DNA of 64,000 bases. Origin: Acinetobacter pragensis (GTDB lineage Bacteria; Pseudomonadota; Gammaproteobacteria; Pseudomonadales; Moraxellaceae). Position numbers and translations under genes: made by a program. Positions 35,563-46,743 of the stretch are shown here, piece after piece. The notes beneath the pieces were generated by a model, which saw only the letters and a program-made list of their open reading frames with translations, was not told the DNA's origin and did not search any database. The stretch spans positions 62,001 through 126,000 of the forward strand of contig NZ_LUAW01000001.1 in assembly GCF_001605895.1 (NCBI RefSeq), in the 5' to 3' direction. Numbering within the stretch: position 1 is the first letter of the stretch; every line of letters starts with the position of its first letter.

Positions 35563-35602
35563 AACGAAGATCAATCTGCAGTGCTAGGAAGCTTCGTTTT
35601 TT
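35563..35602 (+). terminator. possible terminator just after bfmS
   Basis: AACGAAG (35563-35569) can pair with CTTCGTT (35592-35598), followed by Ts. The long 22-base loop makes it weak. Confidence 0.35.
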
Positions 35603-35620
35603 AAAGATGAAAAACCTGTA

Positions 35621-35650
35621 AAAAAAGCCATTCAGATGAATGGCTTTTTT
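35621..35650. terminator. bidirectional terminator between bfmS and the next gene
   Basis: AAAAAAGCCATTC (35621-35633) pairs with GAATGGCTTTTTT (35638-35650), loop AGAT. Confidence 0.9.
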
Positions 35651-35730
35651 ATTTGAACACTATTTTTTAGCTGCAGGTTCTGTCAGTAAAATAATTTTTT
35701 GAATGAACCGGATGGCTGATTGAATTCACG

Positions 35731-36087
35731 CTATTCATGAAGCGTTGCGTCAGGCGCAATAATTTGTTTACCGTTTTTTAAGCCGGCCAATGCATTGGTG
35801 TTGAAATCAATCAGCAGTGAATTGTTTTTAGCATCAATCGCATAGCGGCTAATCAGCCTTTCATCGCCATTGAGCGTTTCAACCTTGTATTCGTCAGCAA
35901 TGTTCATGATGCCGTCTAGATTTGTTGTTGCGGAGGCCTTGTCTTGGCGGAACAATTCATAGATATCACGCAAATCAAAAATGGCATTATCAGCGTCTGG
36001 ATGCTTTTCTACATAATTTTCAATGTGACGGATAATCAGCTGGGCAAACAAAAAATAGTCAGGCTTATGCGTAAACTCTAGGTTCAT
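35731..36087 (-). CDS. uncharacterised soluble protein
   Basis: From ATG 36087 with AAGGAG six bases upstream, the product has 118 residues. The frame is open 30 codons further but those residues look random. It is mostly alpha-helical and charged, with an N-terminal MNLEFTHKPDYFLFAQLIIRH (shown by MNLEFTHKP and LIIRH). The C-terminal half is beta-rich and ends GKQIIAPDATLHE. No known motif. It converges on bfmS and is separated from it by a shared terminator. I do not recognise it. Confidence 0.7.
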   Translation of the reverse strand: MNLEFTHKPDYFLFAQLIIRHIENYVEKHPDADNAIFDLRDIYELFRQDKASATTNLDGIMNIADEYKVETLNGDERLISRYAIDAKNNSLLIDFNTNALAGLKNGKQIIAPDATLHE

Positions 36088-36692
36088 GTATTGCTCCTTT
36101 TTGTAGTGATTTGAATGTTTTATATAGAAATAGCACAAAAAATTTAAATGCGGACATTTAGTTTGGATTTGTTGCAAAAAAATACAAATGGGCTGGGGAA
36201 ATGCCTGCCTGTATGCTGCCGATGTGATGGATCAGCTGCAGCTCGGGATATCAATATCGGCAGGTAGGTGAAAAGTAGGGGAGGAAGACTGCGTTGATTT
36301 TTATTATTTAGTTAAATTATTGCATTGTGAGAATTTTATTGAAAATATCAATAGTATGGCTGATTGGTGTGTTGGTTTGATTGGCTTTTTGATATTGCAT
36401 TTAATTTACTGTGAAATATCTTCTTTAACGTGGATGAAATAGAAAATTTGTAAAAATAATCATAACTTGAAAGTTTATTTAATAAAGCGATAAGTCGTTG
36501 TGAAATACTGCTTTAGTCGAGCAATAAACTGAAAATGCCTAAAAAATCATCCCAAAGACTAAGGCTTATAAGCTAGCAAGATACATCATCAATCAGGTAC
36601 AATTGGCGGGATTAATTTTGTGTTTGGTGTATTTGAAGGCCAATACATGCATTCTTTGTTAATAAATTAGGCCTGCCAGGAGTTATCCCCGC
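36088..36692. other. long AT-rich region upstream of the nuo operon
   Basis: No gene is seen. CTGCCGAT (36216-36223) and ATCGGCAG (36256-36263) form an 8-base inverted repeat of unknown role. The nuo promoter should lie in the last 150 bases; I cannot fix its elements. Confidence 0.4.
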
Positions 36693-37238
36693 ATGAGTGC
36701 CATTACTCCATACGATTGGGCAATTATTGCCTTCGTGATCGGCGTTACATTTCTATGCGTCTTTATGCTCACTGTCCCGTTACTCCTAGGGGGTAAATCA
36801 TGGGGCCGTGCTAAGCAAGAGCAGTTTGAGTCTGGTGTAGTAGGTGCAGGCGGAGCGCGTATCCGCTTGTCTGCAAAGTTCTATTTAGTTGCAATTTTCT
36901 TCGTTGTATTTGATATCGAAGCGCTGTATCTCTATGCATGGTCTACGTCTGTGCGTGAAGCAGGCTGGTTCGGCTTTACGACGGTAGTCATTTTTGTAGT
37001 CGATTTATTGATTGCATTGATTTATGCGGTGAAAGTGGGCGCGTTGAATTGGGCGCCAACCGACCGTCGGAAAACTGCAGCTAGAGAAATGAAAATTGGC
37101 TCACCAGCCATGAACATTGCTGAAATTACCCGCTTTAACTCAATTGAAGAATTGGTAATTGACCCTACTGGTCAAATCCCAGCTCAATCCTCTGGCCGTG
37201 TGAAAAAATCAGCGGCTGCATCGTCTGACAAGGAGTAA
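36693..37238 (+). CDS. nuoA: NADH-quinone oxidoreductase subunit A
   Basis: NuoA is a small membrane subunit at the junction of the peripheral and membrane arms of complex I. The 181-residue protein has three membrane segments (about residues 8-32, 66-88 and 94-116) and the signature [12 protein letters not shown]...[18 protein letters not shown] (given by parts). It has a longer C-terminal tail than E. coli NuoA (147 residues). It is the first gene of a thirteen-gene operon, with the next start eight bases after its stop. Confidence 0.95.
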   Translation: MSAITPYDWAIIAFVIGVTFLCVFMLTVPLLLGGKSWGRAKQEQFESGVVGAGGARIRLSAKFYLVAIFFVVFDIEALYLYAWSTSVREAGWFGFTTVVIFVVDLLIALIYAVKVGALNWAPTDRRKTAAREMKIGSPAMNIAEITRFNSIEELVIDPTGQIPAQSSGRVKKSAAASSDKE

Positions 37239-37245
37239 CCCGGGA

Positions 37246-37923
37246 ATGAAATATACATTAACCCGTGCGAATCCGGATGCTGATCAATATCCGCTTCAAG
37301 AGCGTCAAATCGTTACAGATCCGCTTGAAGAAGAAGTGAATAAAAATGTATTCATGACCCGTTTAGAGGACTTGATGCATACAGCAGTAAACTGGGGCCG
37401 TAAAAACTCAGTTTGGCCGTTCAACTTTGGTACATCTTGCTGCTATGTAGAATATGCAACAACCTTAACCGGCGTGCATGACTTGTCACGTTTCGGTGCT
37501 GAAGTTATCCGTGCTTCACCGCGTCAGGCCGATGTGATGATTATTGCAGGGACCTGCTTCATGAAAATGGCGCCGGTTATTCAGCGTTTGTACGAGCAAA
37601 TGCTTGAGCCGAAATGGGTTATTTCCATGGGTGCATGTGCAAACTCAGGCGGTATGTACGACATTTACTCTGTTGTGCAAGGCGTGGATAAAATCATTCC
37701 TGTGGATGTGTACATTCCAGGTTGCCCGCCGCGCCCTGAAGCGTTAATTCAGGCATTGATGCTATTGCAAGACCAAATTCAACTGGAGCGCCGCCCTTTG
37801 TCTGCGGTTATCGGTGATGATCTTCAGCCAGTGTATAAGCCAAAGATGCAGCCCGAACGTGACCGCAAGCAAGCACAGCGCATTGCTGTGAAAAATCTGC
37901 GCTCTATGGATGAAATTAAATAA
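37246..37923 (+). CDS. nuoB: NADH-quinone oxidoreductase subunit B
   Basis: NuoB carries the terminal [4Fe-4S] cluster N2, which passes electrons to quinone. The four ligands are visible at Cys65 and Cys66 (TSCCYVEY), Cys131 (MGACANSGG) and Cys160 ([11 protein letters not shown]). The 225-residue length matches E. coli NuoB (220). It is followed 87 bases later by nuoCD. Confidence 0.96.
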   Translation: MKYTLTRANPDADQYPLQERQIVTDPLEEEVNKNVFMTRLEDLMHTAVNWGRKNSVWPFNFGTSCCYVEYATTLTGVHDLSRFGAEVIRASPRQADVMIIAGTCFMKMAPVIQRLYEQMLEPKWVISMGACANSGGMYDIYSVVQGVDKIIPVDVYIPGCPPRPEALIQALMLLQDQIQLERRPLSAVIGDDLQPVYKPKMQPERDRKQAQRIAVKNLRSMDEIK

Positions 37924-38010
37924 TTTAGACGATAAATGTTTGATGCACCCGGTCTGGGTGTAATTGTCGTTTAGGTTGACTGAATTTGTATTAAATAGGA
38001 AGCCAAGCCA

Positions 38011-39798
38011 ATGGCTGAAACTGACATTGCTATGCCAGAATCGACTCCAGTCGATTCACGCCCTGCATTTGCAATTGTAGAAGAGCTCAAAACCAAATTT
38101 GGTGAGAACTTCTGCGTGCAAACGACTTTTGAAGACTTTCCAACAGTCTGGGTTGAGCGCGCACGTGTACAAGACGTTTTAATGTTCTTGCGTACAGTGT
38201 CACGTCCATACGTGATGCTGTTTGACTTGTCTGCTGTAGACGAGCGTTTGCGTACTCACCGTGACGGTTTGCCTGCGTCAGACTTCACAGTGTTCTATCA
38301 CTTGCTGTCGCTTGAGCGCAACTCGGATATCCGGATTAAAGTTGCGCTGTCTGAAAATGATGTAAATCTTCCGACTGCAACCAATATTTGGCCAAATGCC
38401 AACTGGTACGAACGTGAAGCTTACGACATGTTCGGCATCAATTTCGAAGGGCATCCAATGCTCCGCCGTATTTTGCTGCCGACTTACTGGGAAGGTCACC
38501 CGCTTCGTAAAGAATATTCTGCGCGCGCGACTGAATATACGCCGTACATGCAGAACCAGGCAAAACAGGATTTCGAACAGGAGCACCTGCGTTTCGTACC
38601 TGAAGATTGGGGTCTAAAGCGCGGCAATGCTGACGAAGACTTTATGTTCCTGAACTTGGGTCCGAACCATCCATCTGCGCACGGTGCGTTCCGTGTAATT
38701 CTGCAGCTGGACGGTGAAGAAGTGAAAGACTGTGTGCCAGATATCGGTTATCACCACCGCGGTGTGGAAAAGATGGCTGAACGTCAAACTTGGCATTCAT
38801 TCATTCCGTATACAGACCGTGTCGATTACTTGGGCGGCTGTGCGCAAAATATGCCTTATGTCATGGGCGTAGAGCAAATGGCCGGCATTACTGTGCCTGA
38901 CCGTGCGCAATGTATCCGTGTCATGATGTCTGAATTGTTCCGTATCAATAACCATTTATTGTTCATTGGTACAGCCATTCAGGATGCCGGCGGTATGACG
39001 CCTGTATTCTATATGTTCGCGGACCGTCAAAAAATCTATGACGCAATCGAAGCGATCACTGGCTACCGCATGCACCCAGCATGGTTCCGTATTGGCGGTA
39101 CAGCGCATGACCTGCCAAATGGCTGGGAAAAGCTGATCCGTGAAATTTTGGACTGGATGCCGGGCCGTTTGAAAGAGTACTACACCGCAGCATTGAAAAA
39201 CTCAGTGTTCATCGGCCGTACACGCAATGTCGCTCAGTATGATGCGAAATCTGCATTGGCTTGGGGTGTGACAGGTACTGGCCTTCGCGCTACAGGCATC
39301 GACTTTGACGTGCGTAAATACCGCCCTTACAGCGGTTATGAAAATTACGACTTTGAAGTGCCTTTAGAGTATGAAGGCGATGCGTATGCGCGTGTGATTG
39401 TTCACTTCCGTGAAATTGAAGAATCACTGAAAATTATCAAGCAGTGCTTGGACAATATGCCTTCTGGCGCATACAAAGCAGACCATCCGCTGGCTGTTCC
39501 ACCGCCAAAAGACAAAACATTGCAAGATATTGAAACTTTGATTACGCACTTCTTGAGCGTGTCATGGGGTCCTGTAATGCCGGCAGGCGAAAGCTCTGTA
39601 ATGGCGGAAGTGGTAAAAGGCGCGTCGAACTACTACTTGACTTCAGACAAGTCAACAATGAGTTACCGTACCCGTATCCGTACACCGACTTTCACCCATT
39701 TACAGCAAATGCCTTCTGTGATTAACGGCAGCTTAATGTCTGACTTAATCATTTATTTAGCGACAATTGACGTCGTAATGGCTGACGTGGATCGCTAA
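38011..39798 (+). CDS. nuoCD: NADH-quinone oxidoreductase fused subunits C and D
   Basis: This 595-residue protein joins NuoC (about residues 1-190, with [18 protein letters not shown] and [17 protein letters not shown]) to NuoD (about 205-595, starting [15 protein letters not shown]). The fusion is the enterobacterial/Acinetobacter arrangement. The NuoD part forms the quinone site, with His residues in HPSAHG and the [11 protein letters not shown] motif. It ends in the DVVMADVDR tail typical of NuoD. Confidence 0.96.
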   Translation: MAETDIAMPESTPVDSRPAFAIVEELKTKFGENFCVQTTFEDFPTVWVERARVQDVLMFLRTVSRPYVMLFDLSAVDERLRTHRDGLPASDFTVFYHLLSLERNSDIRIKVALSENDVNLPTATNIWPNANWYEREAYDMFGINFEGHPMLRRILLPTYWEGHPLRKEYSARATEYTPYMQNQAKQDFEQEHLRFVPEDWGLKRGNADEDFMFLNLGPNHPSAHGAFRVILQLDGEEVKDCVPDIGYHHRGVEKMAERQTWHSFIPYTDRVDYLGGCAQNMPYVMGVEQMAGITVPDRAQCIRVMMSELFRINNHLLFIGTAIQDAGGMTPVFYMFADRQKIYDAIEAITGYRMHPAWFRIGGTAHDLPNGWEKLIREILDWMPGRLKEYYTAALKNSVFIGRTRNVAQYDAKSALAWGVTGTGLRATGIDFDVRKYRPYSGYENYDFEVPLEYEGDAYARVIVHFREIEESLKIIKQCLDNMPSGAYKADHPLAVPPPKDKTLQDIETLITHFLSVSWGPVMPAGESSVMAEVVKGASNYYLTSDKSTMSYRTRIRTPTFTHLQQMPSVINGSLMSDLIIYLATIDVVMADVDR

Positions 39799-39812
39799 GG
39801 GGTAATCGCATT

Positions 39813-40322
39813 ATGATGATTTTGACAGATAAAAAACCGCGTGTGAATGTTGAAGGAATTTTGACTTCGGACGAAATTCACGAAATCGAACATCACATTG
39901 GTCACTATCCGTACCCGCGCGCCGCATGTTTAGATGCGCTGAAGTGTGTACAGCGCCGTAATGGCTGGGTAGATGATGCGCAAATGAATGCAATTGCTCA
40001 GCTGTTAAGCATGAGCGTTGCAGATTTAGAAGGCGTTGCGACTTTCTATAACCGTATTTACCGTCAGCCGGTTGGCCGTCACGTAATTTTGTTATGTGAT
40101 TCGATTGCTTGCTTCTTGATGGGTGCGGAAACTTTGGCAGAAGCATTCCAGCGTGAATTAGGCATTCAATTTGGTCAAACGACTGCAGACGGCCGTTTTA
40201 CATTATTGCCAATCTGCTGTTTGGGGAACTGCGATAAAGGTCCAACCCTAATGATTGACCAAGATACGCATGGTTTGGTTGAAGTAACTTCAATTAAACA
40301 GTTGCTGGAGAAGTATCTATGA
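39813..40322 (+). CDS. nuoE: NADH-quinone oxidoreductase subunit E
   Basis: NuoE holds the [2Fe-2S] cluster N1a. Ligands are Cys95 and Cys100 ([10 protein letters not shown]) and Cys136 and Cys140 ([10 protein letters not shown]). The start may be ATG 39813 or the adjacent ATG 39816. The final four bases overlap the start of nuoF, giving translational coupling. Confidence 0.95.
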   Translation: MMILTDKKPRVNVEGILTSDEIHEIEHHIGHYPYPRAACLDALKCVQRRNGWVDDAQMNAIAQLLSMSVADLEGVATFYNRIYRQPVGRHVILLCDSIACFLMGAETLAEAFQRELGIQFGQTTADGRFTLLPICCLGNCDKGPTLMIDQDTHGLVEVTSIKQLLEKYL

Positions 40323-41647
40323 ATACTGAACCAAAACCGATTTATGGCGACGGTAACCCGGAAACTCACCCATTAACATGGCGCTTGAGCAAACAGGAAC
40401 ATGTTCGCAGCGCAGATGACTATGAAGCGCTTGAAGGCTATGCCGGCTTTAAAAAAGCGATCGGCATGCAGCCGAAAGATGTGTTGGATGTAATTAAAGC
40501 AGCGACTGTAAAAGGCCGCGGCGGTGCAGGTTTCCCAGCTGGTATTAAATGGTCATTGATGGCGCCGAATGACGGCGGCCCTCGTTACCTGATTTGTAAT
40601 GCTGATGAAATGGAACCGGGCACTTTCAAAGACCGTTTGCTGATGGAACAGCTTCCACATCAATTGATCGAAGGTATGTTGATTGCAGGTTATACCTTAG
40701 AGGCAACTCAAGGTTATATCTTCATCCGTGGTGAATACATCGAAGCTGCTCAATACTTAAATGAAGCATTAGAGCAGATCCGCGCTAAAGGCTACTTGGG
40801 TGAAAACATCCTCGGAACTGGCTGGAACTTTGATTTGCATGTGCATACCGGTGCAGGCCGTTATATTTGCGGTGAAGAAACTGCATTGATTAACTCGCTT
40901 GAAGGCCGCCGCGCAAACCCGCGTACCAAACCGCCGTTCCCGCAAGTGGCAGGCGCTTGGGGCCGTCCGACAATTGTCAATAACGTAGAAACCTACAACA
41001 ACTTACCGGCAATCATGCTCCGCGGTCCAGAATGGTACGTGGGCTTGTCTGAAGGCAAGTCAAAAGACCCAGGCACAAAAATTTACGGCGCTTCAGGCAA
41101 AGTAAAATTCCCAGGTCTTTGGGAACTGCCATTCGGTACAACTGCGCGTGAAGTGATTGAAGATCATGCTGGCGGTATGCGCGATGGCCTAACGCTGAAA
41201 GCGTGGCTGCCGGGCGGCGCATCAACAGACTTCTTGGCTGCTGAGCACATTGACCTTCCTATGGATGCCGAAAGCATCATGAAAGCCGGTTCACGTTTAG
41301 GTACGTGCCTGCTGATGGTGGTAGATGAAACGCAGTGCATGGTATCTGCAACACGTAACTTAGAAGAATTCTTTGCACGTGAATCATGCGGTTTCTGTAC
41401 GCCGTGCCGTGATGGCCTGCCTTGGGCGGTAAAAGCGCTGAAAGCGCTTGAAGACGGTACCGGTAAGAAAGAAGATATCGATCACTTACAAGAACTGACG
41501 CGTAAGTTATGGATTGGTAAAACTTTCTGTGCCCACGCACCGGGTGCAATGGAACCGCTTATGGGCGCACTCAAACATTTCCGTGGCGAGTTTGAAGCGA
41601 AAGTAGTGAATGCTGCCGCTCAAGCTGGCACCGCCGAACAAGTTTAA
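40319..41647 (+). CDS. nuoF: NADH-quinone oxidoreductase subunit F
   Basis: NuoF binds NADH and FMN. The 442-residue protein shows the FMN/NADH loop [15 protein letters not shown], the [15 protein letters not shown] segment and [17 protein letters not shown]. The N3 cluster motif [12 protein letters not shown] lies around residues 356-367, with a fourth Cys near [10 protein letters not shown]. It overlaps nuoE by four bases and precedes nuoG by 11. Confidence 0.96.
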   Translation: MNTEPKPIYGDGNPETHPLTWRLSKQEHVRSADDYEALEGYAGFKKAIGMQPKDVLDVIKAATVKGRGGAGFPAGIKWSLMAPNDGGPRYLICNADEMEPGTFKDRLLMEQLPHQLIEGMLIAGYTLEATQGYIFIRGEYIEAAQYLNEALEQIRAKGYLGENILGTGWNFDLHVHTGAGRYICGEETALINSLEGRRANPRTKPPFPQVAGAWGRPTIVNNVETYNNLPAIMLRGPEWYVGLSEGKSKDPGTKIYGASGKVKFPGLWELPFGTTAREVIEDHAGGMRDGLTLKAWLPGGASTDFLAAEHIDLPMDAESIMKAGSRLGTCLLMVVDETQCMVSATRNLEEFFARESCGFCTPCRDGLPWAVKALKALEDGTGKKEDIDHLQELTRKLWIGKTFCAHAPGAMEPLMGALKHFRGEFEAKVVNAAAQAGTAEQV

Positions 41648-41658
41648 GGAATTCGACT

Positions 41659-44337
41659 ATGGCTACAATTCATGTCGATGGAAAAGACTACGAAGTAAAT
41701 GGCTCGGAAAACCTGCTGCAAGCATGTTTGAGCCTGGGTATTGATATCCCTTACTTTTGTTGGCATCCATCCTTAGGTTCTGTCGGTTCTTGCCGTCAAT
41801 GTGCCGTAACTCAATACGCCAACGCTGAAGATACGCGTGGCCGTTTAGTTATGTCATGTATGACGCCTGCTGCTGACAATACCTTTATTTCGATTGAAGA
41901 CAAAGAAGCAAAAGATTTCCGCGCTTCGATTGTTGAATTCTTAATGACCAACCACCCGCACGACTGTCCAGTCTGTGAAGAGGGCGGGCACTGTCATTTG
42001 CAAGATATGACTGTAATGACGCAGCATGACCGCCGCCGTTACCGTTTCACCAAGCGCACGCATTATAACCAAGAGCTCGGCTCATTCATTTCTCATGAAA
42101 TGAACCGCTGTATCGCATGTTACCGCTGTGTCCGCTACTACAAAGACTATGCGGGCGGTACAGACTTCGGTGTGTATGCAAGCGCGTCACGTGTTTACTT
42201 TGGCCGTCCAGAATCAGGCACTTTAGAGTCTGAATTTTCGGGCAACCTGACTGAAGTATGCCCAACAGGCGTATTTACAGATAAAACGCACTCAGAACGC
42301 TACAACCGTAAGTGGGACATGCAGTATGCGCCAAGCGTATGCCAAGGCTGTTCTTCTGGCTGCAACATCTCTCCGGGTGAGCGTTATGGCGAATTGCGCC
42401 GTGTGGAAAACCGTTTCAATGGTGAAGTTAACCAATACTTCCTTTGCGATAAAGGCCGTTTCGGTACAGGTTATGTGAACCGCGCTGACCGTCCGCGCCA
42501 GCCGCAATTCCGTAATGGCGAAATGGTTGAAACTGTTTCTGTCGATACGGCACTGGATACGGTGATTGCGAATATTCAAGGCAAAAAAGTCTTAGGTATC
42601 GGTTCACCGCGTGCATCGCTTGAATCAAACTTCGCGCTTCGTGAATTGGTTGGTCAAGACAACTTCTCTACCGGCTTGTCTCAGAAAGAACAGGGTCTGG
42701 TTGAGCTTGCAGCTTCAATTATGCAGACAGAGGGTGTTTACAACCCGAATATGCGTGAAATTGAAAGCTATGATGCCGTGCTGATCTTAGGTGAAGACTT
42801 AACGCAAACTGCGCCACGTATGGCTTTGTCTGTTCGCCAAGCTGCGAAAAACAAAGGCAAGGAAATGGCTGCAGAGCGCCGTACGCAAGACTGGCTGGCT
42901 GAACCTGTGCAGCGTATTGCTCAAGATGAAAAATCTCCGATTTACATTTTGGCGGCAACACAAACACGTTTGGCTGATGTTGCGACTGGCGAAGTTGTTG
43001 CTTCTCCAAATGACATTGCGCGTCTAGGCTTTGCGGTTGCAGCGGCAGTTGCGGGCGAAAGCATTCTTGGTTTGGCGGATGATGCGAAAGCATTTGCGCA
43101 AACCATTGCAGATACGCTTAAAGCGGCGAAAAAACCGTTGATCATTTCAGGGACAAGCCTTCAGGACGCTGCCATTATGGAAGCTGCCGCACAAGTTGCG
43201 CAGAACCTTGGCAATGCAGGCCTGACATTGACTGTTCCGGAAGTAAACTCGATGGGTATGGCAATCTTTGGCGGTCAAAGCTTAGAACAAGCTTTCGCTC
43301 AAGATTACGATACTGTGGTTGTGGTCGAAAATGACCTATATCGCCGCTTACCGGCTGCGCAAGTGAATGCTGCGCTTTCAGGCAAAGAAGTGATCGTGTT
43401 GGATCACTCTGAAACTGAAACTGTGAAGAAAGCCGATATTGTACTTTCTGCTGCAAGCTTTGCTGAAGGCGACGGTACTGTTGTGTCTCAAGAAGGCCGG
43501 GCACAGCGTTTCTACCAAGTGTATGACGCTAGCTATTACAAACCGGAACTTGCAATTAAAGAATCTTGGCGCTGGCTGCATGCCATTGAAACTGGCGTGA
43601 AGGGCAAGGCGATTTCTTGGACATTGCTGGATGATGTGATTGAATCCGTGGCGAAAAATGTTCCTGCACTTGAAGCTATTCAAGATGTAGCGCCGGATGC
43701 GGGCTTCCGTGTTCATGGCTTGAAAGTTGCGCGTGAACCGCGCCGTTATTCTGGCCGTACAGCAATGCGTTCACCGCTATCTATTCATGAGCCGAAACAG
43801 CCAGTGGATACGGATACTGCATTAACATTCTCAATGGAAGGTTATGTCGGTAATGAAACACCGTCTCCGCTAGTGCCATTCGCTTGGTCTGCAGGCTGGA
43901 ACTCTCCGCAAGCTTGGAATAAATTCCAAGATAAAGTGGGCGGCCATTTAAAAGGCGGTGATTCAGGCATCCGTTTATTTGACCGTTTGCCAAAACGTCC
44001 AGCGCGTACTTTTGTTGCGCCAGCTGTAGCGGCTGTCAACGCGGAAAGCTTCCGTTTAGTGCCTATGCACCACATCTTCGCTTCGGGTGAATTCACTGTA
44101 AAAACACCGGCAATGGAATCGCGTATTCCTGAAGCTGCATTTGCAGTCGGTGAGCAGGATGCTGCGCGCTTGAATGTTCAAACCGGTCAAAAAATTACTG
44201 TGCAAGCTGGCGAGACTTCAATCGTGCTTCCAGTTCAAGTGATTGATTATTTACCTACAGGTTATATTGGCTACCCAATCGGTCTGGCACCGACGGTATC
44301 TCTTGCAGAGCCTGTTTCAGTCGCGGTAGGAGTGTAA
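41659..44337 (+). CDS. nuoG: NADH-quinone oxidoreductase subunit G
   Basis: NuoG carries most of the iron-sulfur wire. The ligands can be counted: N1b at Cys34, 45, 48 and 67; N5 at His99, Cys103, 106 and 112; N4 at Cys151, 154, 157 and 201; and the extra N7 cluster at Cys228, 231, 235 and 263. N7 occurs only in some bacteria such as E. coli and Thermus. After about residue 300 the protein is a molybdopterin-oxidoreductase-like fold without a cofactor site. Its 892 residues match E. coli NuoG (about 908). No ligand is missing. Confidence 0.96.
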   Translation: MATIHVDGKDYEVNGSENLLQACLSLGIDIPYFCWHPSLGSVGSCRQCAVTQYANAEDTRGRLVMSCMTPAADNTFISIEDKEAKDFRASIVEFLMTNHPHDCPVCEEGGHCHLQDMTVMTQHDRRRYRFTKRTHYNQELGSFISHEMNRCIACYRCVRYYKDYAGGTDFGVYASASRVYFGRPESGTLESEFSGNLTEVCPTGVFTDKTHSERYNRKWDMQYAPSVCQGCSSGCNISPGERYGELRRVENRFNGEVNQYFLCDKGRFGTGYVNRADRPRQPQFRNGEMVETVSVDTALDTVIANIQGKKVLGIGSPRASLESNFALRELVGQDNFSTGLSQKEQGLVELAASIMQTEGVYNPNMREIESYDAVLILGEDLTQTAPRMALSVRQAAKNKGKEMAAERRTQDWLAEPVQRIAQDEKSPIYILAATQTRLADVATGEVVASPNDIARLGFAVAAAVAGESILGLADDAKAFAQTIADTLKAAKKPLIISGTSLQDAAIMEAAAQVAQNLGNAGLTLTVPEVNSMGMAIFGGQSLEQAFAQDYDTVVVVENDLYRRLPAAQVNAALSGKEVIVLDHSETETVKKADIVLSAASFAEGDGTVVSQEGRAQRFYQVYDASYYKPELAIKESWRWLHAIETGVKGKAISWTLLDDVIESVAKNVPALEAIQDVAPDAGFRVHGLKVAREPRRYSGRTAMRSPLSIHEPKQPVDTDTALTFSMEGYVGNETPSPLVPFAWSAGWNSPQAWNKFQDKVGGHLKGGDSGIRLFDRLPKRPARTFVAPAVAAVNAESFRLVPMHHIFASGEFTVKTPAMESRIPEAAFAVGEQDAARLNVQTGQKITVQAGETSIVLPVQVIDYLPTGYIGYPIGLAPTVSLAEPVSVAVGV

Positions 44338-44340
44338 TTC

Positions 44341-45357
44341 ATGGAACAAGAATTAATACGTCAAACGCCGCTGTGGGCTGAGAACTGGCCAATTGCCTAT
44401 TCTGTGCTGCAAGCGATTGTCATCTTGCTGGCGGTGGTGCTGATTGCGGCTCTAATGTCGTTCATTGAGCGCCGCTTGCTGGCTTTATGGCAAGACCGTT
44501 ACGGTCCGAACCGTGTCGGTCCGGGCGGTATGTTCCAGATTGTTGCCGACATGCTGAAAATCATGTTCAAAGAAGACTGGACACCAAAATTTGCTGACAA
44601 GCTGACTTTCCGTTTAGCGCCAGGCGTTGCAATGGGGACAGCTGTGCTTTCCTTCATGGTTATTCCGATTTCACCTTATATGGGTGTTTCGGACATGAGC
44701 ATCGGCCTATTGTTCTTTATGGCAATGGCAGGCATTGCCGTGTATGCCGTATTGTTCGGCGGCTGGTCATCAAACAACAAATACGCGCTGCTTGGCGGTT
44801 TGCGTTCTGCGGCTCAAACTATTTCATATGAAGTATTCTTGGGCATCTCGCTGATGGGCGTTGTGGCGATTGCCGGCTCATTCAATATGCGTGAGATTGT
44901 AGAAGCGCAGCGTGATGTTTGGTTTGTGATTCCTCAATTCTTAGGCTTCTTGATTTTCGTTGTGGCCGGCGTTGCGGTAACGCATCGTCATCCATTTGAC
45001 CAGCCGGAAGCAGAACAAGAATTGGCGGAAGGCTACCATGTCGAATACGGCGGTATGAAGTGGGGGATGTTCTTCGTTGCAGAATATGTCAACGTGGTGC
45101 TGATCTCCGCTCTGATTGTCACTTTATTTTTTGGTGGCTGGCTTGCGCCTTTCAACCTTGAAATTCCGTTTATTCCAGATGCGTTCTGGTTCATTATTAA
45201 AACAGCATTCTTTGTCATGATGTTTGTCTTGGCGCGCGGTTCATTAATGCGTCCGCGTTACGACCAAGTGATGAACTTTGGCTGGAAAATTTGCTTGCCA
45301 TTGGCATTGGTCAACTTACTTGTGACCGGTGCTGTGATTCTGATGAATCAGGCCTAA
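44341..45357 (+). CDS. nuoH: NADH-quinone oxidoreductase subunit H
   Basis: NuoH is the membrane subunit that lines the quinone chamber. The 338-residue protein has about eight membrane segments. It holds [20 protein letters not shown] (residues 41-60) and the acidic loop [20 protein letters not shown] (residues 219-238). Both are typical. It starts three bases after the nuoG stop. Confidence 0.96.
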   Translation: MEQELIRQTPLWAENWPIAYSVLQAIVILLAVVLIAALMSFIERRLLALWQDRYGPNRVGPGGMFQIVADMLKIMFKEDWTPKFADKLTFRLAPGVAMGTAVLSFMVIPISPYMGVSDMSIGLLFFMAMAGIAVYAVLFGGWSSNNKYALLGGLRSAAQTISYEVFLGISLMGVVAIAGSFNMREIVEAQRDVWFVIPQFLGFLIFVVAGVAVTHRHPFDQPEAEQELAEGYHVEYGGMKWGMFFVAEYVNVVLISALIVTLFFGGWLAPFNLEIPFIPDAFWFIIKTAFFVMMFVLARGSLMRPRYDQVMNFGWKICLPLALVNLLVTGAVILMNQA

Positions 45358-45374
45358 GGCAGCAGGAGAACAAA

Positions 45375-45917
45375 ATGTTTAAGTTTCTAGCTGGATTTGG
45401 GTCAATTGTACGTTCACTGTGGATGGTTTTCTCACACGTGACACGTAAACGTGACACCATTTTATATCCGGAAGTGCCGGCTGAAGATATCGTACCGCCG
45501 CGTTTCCGTGGCCGTATTGTGTTGACGCGCGACCCAGATGGCGAAGAGCGCTGCGTAGCATGCAACCTGTGTGCGGTTGCTTGCCCTGTCGGCTGTATTT
45601 CACTGCAAAAAGCAGAGCATGAAGATGGCCGCTGGTATCCGGAATTTTTCCGTATCAACTTCTCCCGTTGCATTTTCTGCGGTATGTGTGAAGAAGCGTG
45701 TCCAACGACTGCCATTCAGCTTACTCCAGACTTTGAGTTAGGTGAATACGTTCGTCAAGACCTTGTATATGAGAAAGAACACTTGCTTATCTCAGGTCCT
45801 GGTAAATACCCTGATTACAACTTCTACCGTGTAACCGGTATGGCTGTGACAGGTAAAGACAAAGGTCAAGCACAACGTGAAAGTGCGCCTGTTGATGTAC
45901 GGAGTCTATTACCATGA
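45375..45917 (+). CDS. nuoI: NADH-quinone oxidoreductase subunit I
   Basis: NuoI holds two [4Fe-4S] clusters, N6a and N6b. From ATG 45375 the 180-residue protein has Cys60, 63, 66 and 70 ([15 protein letters not shown]) and Cys99, 102, 105 and 109 ([12 protein letters not shown]). The longer frame to 45291 overlaps nuoH and is not expected to be used. The last four bases overlap nuoJ. Confidence 0.96.
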   Translation: MFKFLAGFGSIVRSLWMVFSHVTRKRDTILYPEVPAEDIVPPRFRGRIVLTRDPDGEERCVACNLCAVACPVGCISLQKAEHEDGRWYPEFFRINFSRCIFCGMCEEACPTTAIQLTPDFELGEYVRQDLVYEKEHLLISGPGKYPDYNFYRVTGMAVTGKDKGQAQRESAPVDVRSLLP

Positions 45918-46435
45918 TGTGGCCGTTTTATTTGATGGCGCTTGTGGCCATCGTCTCTACGATTCGTGTTGTGACCAACACGAATCCCGTACACGCTTTA
46001 TTAAGCTTGATTGTTTCATTGCTCGCTGTTGCCGGCATGTTCATGATTGTTGGCGCGCCGTTTGCCGGTGCGCTGGAGATCATCGTTTACGCTGGCGCAA
46101 TCATGGTGCTTTTCGTATTCGTCGTGATGATGCTGAACTTGGGTCAGCAAACAGTGGAACAGGAAAGCAAATGGCTGACTTCATCTGCGTGGGCTTATCC
46201 TGCGCTGATGAGCTTTCTGATGGGCCTTGTGCTTGTCTGGATGCTGGGCTCTGACTACACCAAGCCATCTTTGGTGATGGGCGCTGAAGTTGTTGGCCCG
46301 AAAGCTGTCGGTACAGCACTCTTTACTCAGTACTTATTATTGGTCGAAGTTGCCGCGATGCTATTGCTTGGTGCACTTGTTGCAGCATTCCATTTGGGCA
46401 AACGTGAACCAAGTGCAGAAGAGGAAAAAGAATAA
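45914..46435 (+). CDS. nuoJ: NADH-quinone oxidoreductase subunit J
   Basis: The 173-residue membrane subunit has five hydrophobic segments and the [25 protein letters not shown] motif (given as [16 protein letters not shown]), with the flexible third helix important for coupling. It overlaps nuoI by four bases and nuoK by one. Confidence 0.95.
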   Translation: MMWPFYLMALVAIVSTIRVVTNTNPVHALLSLIVSLLAVAGMFMIVGAPFAGALEIIVYAGAIMVLFVFVVMMLNLGQQTVEQESKWLTSSAWAYPALMSFLMGLVLVWMLGSDYTKPSLVMGAEVVGPKAVGTALFTQYLLLVEVAAMLLLGALVAAFHLGKREPSAEEEKE

Positions 46436-46743
46436 TGGGCAACATCCCTTTAGAACATGGTTTGATCGTTGCAACCATTCTTTTTGCACTGGGTTTTTAC
46501 GGTGTAATGGTGCGACGCAACTTACTATTTATTTTGATGAGCCTTGAAATCATGATGAACGCGGCGGCTTTAGCGTTCGTTTTGGCAGGCAGCGCATGGG
46601 CGCAGCCAGACGGCCAAGTCATGTTCATCCTGATCTTAACGCTTGCTGCGGCAGAGGCTTGTATCGGTCTTGCCATCGTCCTTCAGTTCTATCATCGCTT
46701 CCATCATTTGGATGTGGATGCTGCTAGTGAGATGCGCGGATGA
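46435..46743 (+). CDS. nuoK: NADH-quinone oxidoreductase subunit K
   Basis: The 102-residue, three-helix subunit has the conserved membrane Glu residues in [15 protein letters not shown] and [15 protein letters not shown], part of the proton path. It overlaps nuoL by four bases. Confidence 0.96.
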   Translation: MGNIPLEHGLIVATILFALGFYGVMVRRNLLFILMSLEIMMNAAALAFVLAGSAWAQPDGQVMFILILTLAAAEACIGLAIVLQFYHRFHHLDVDAASEMRG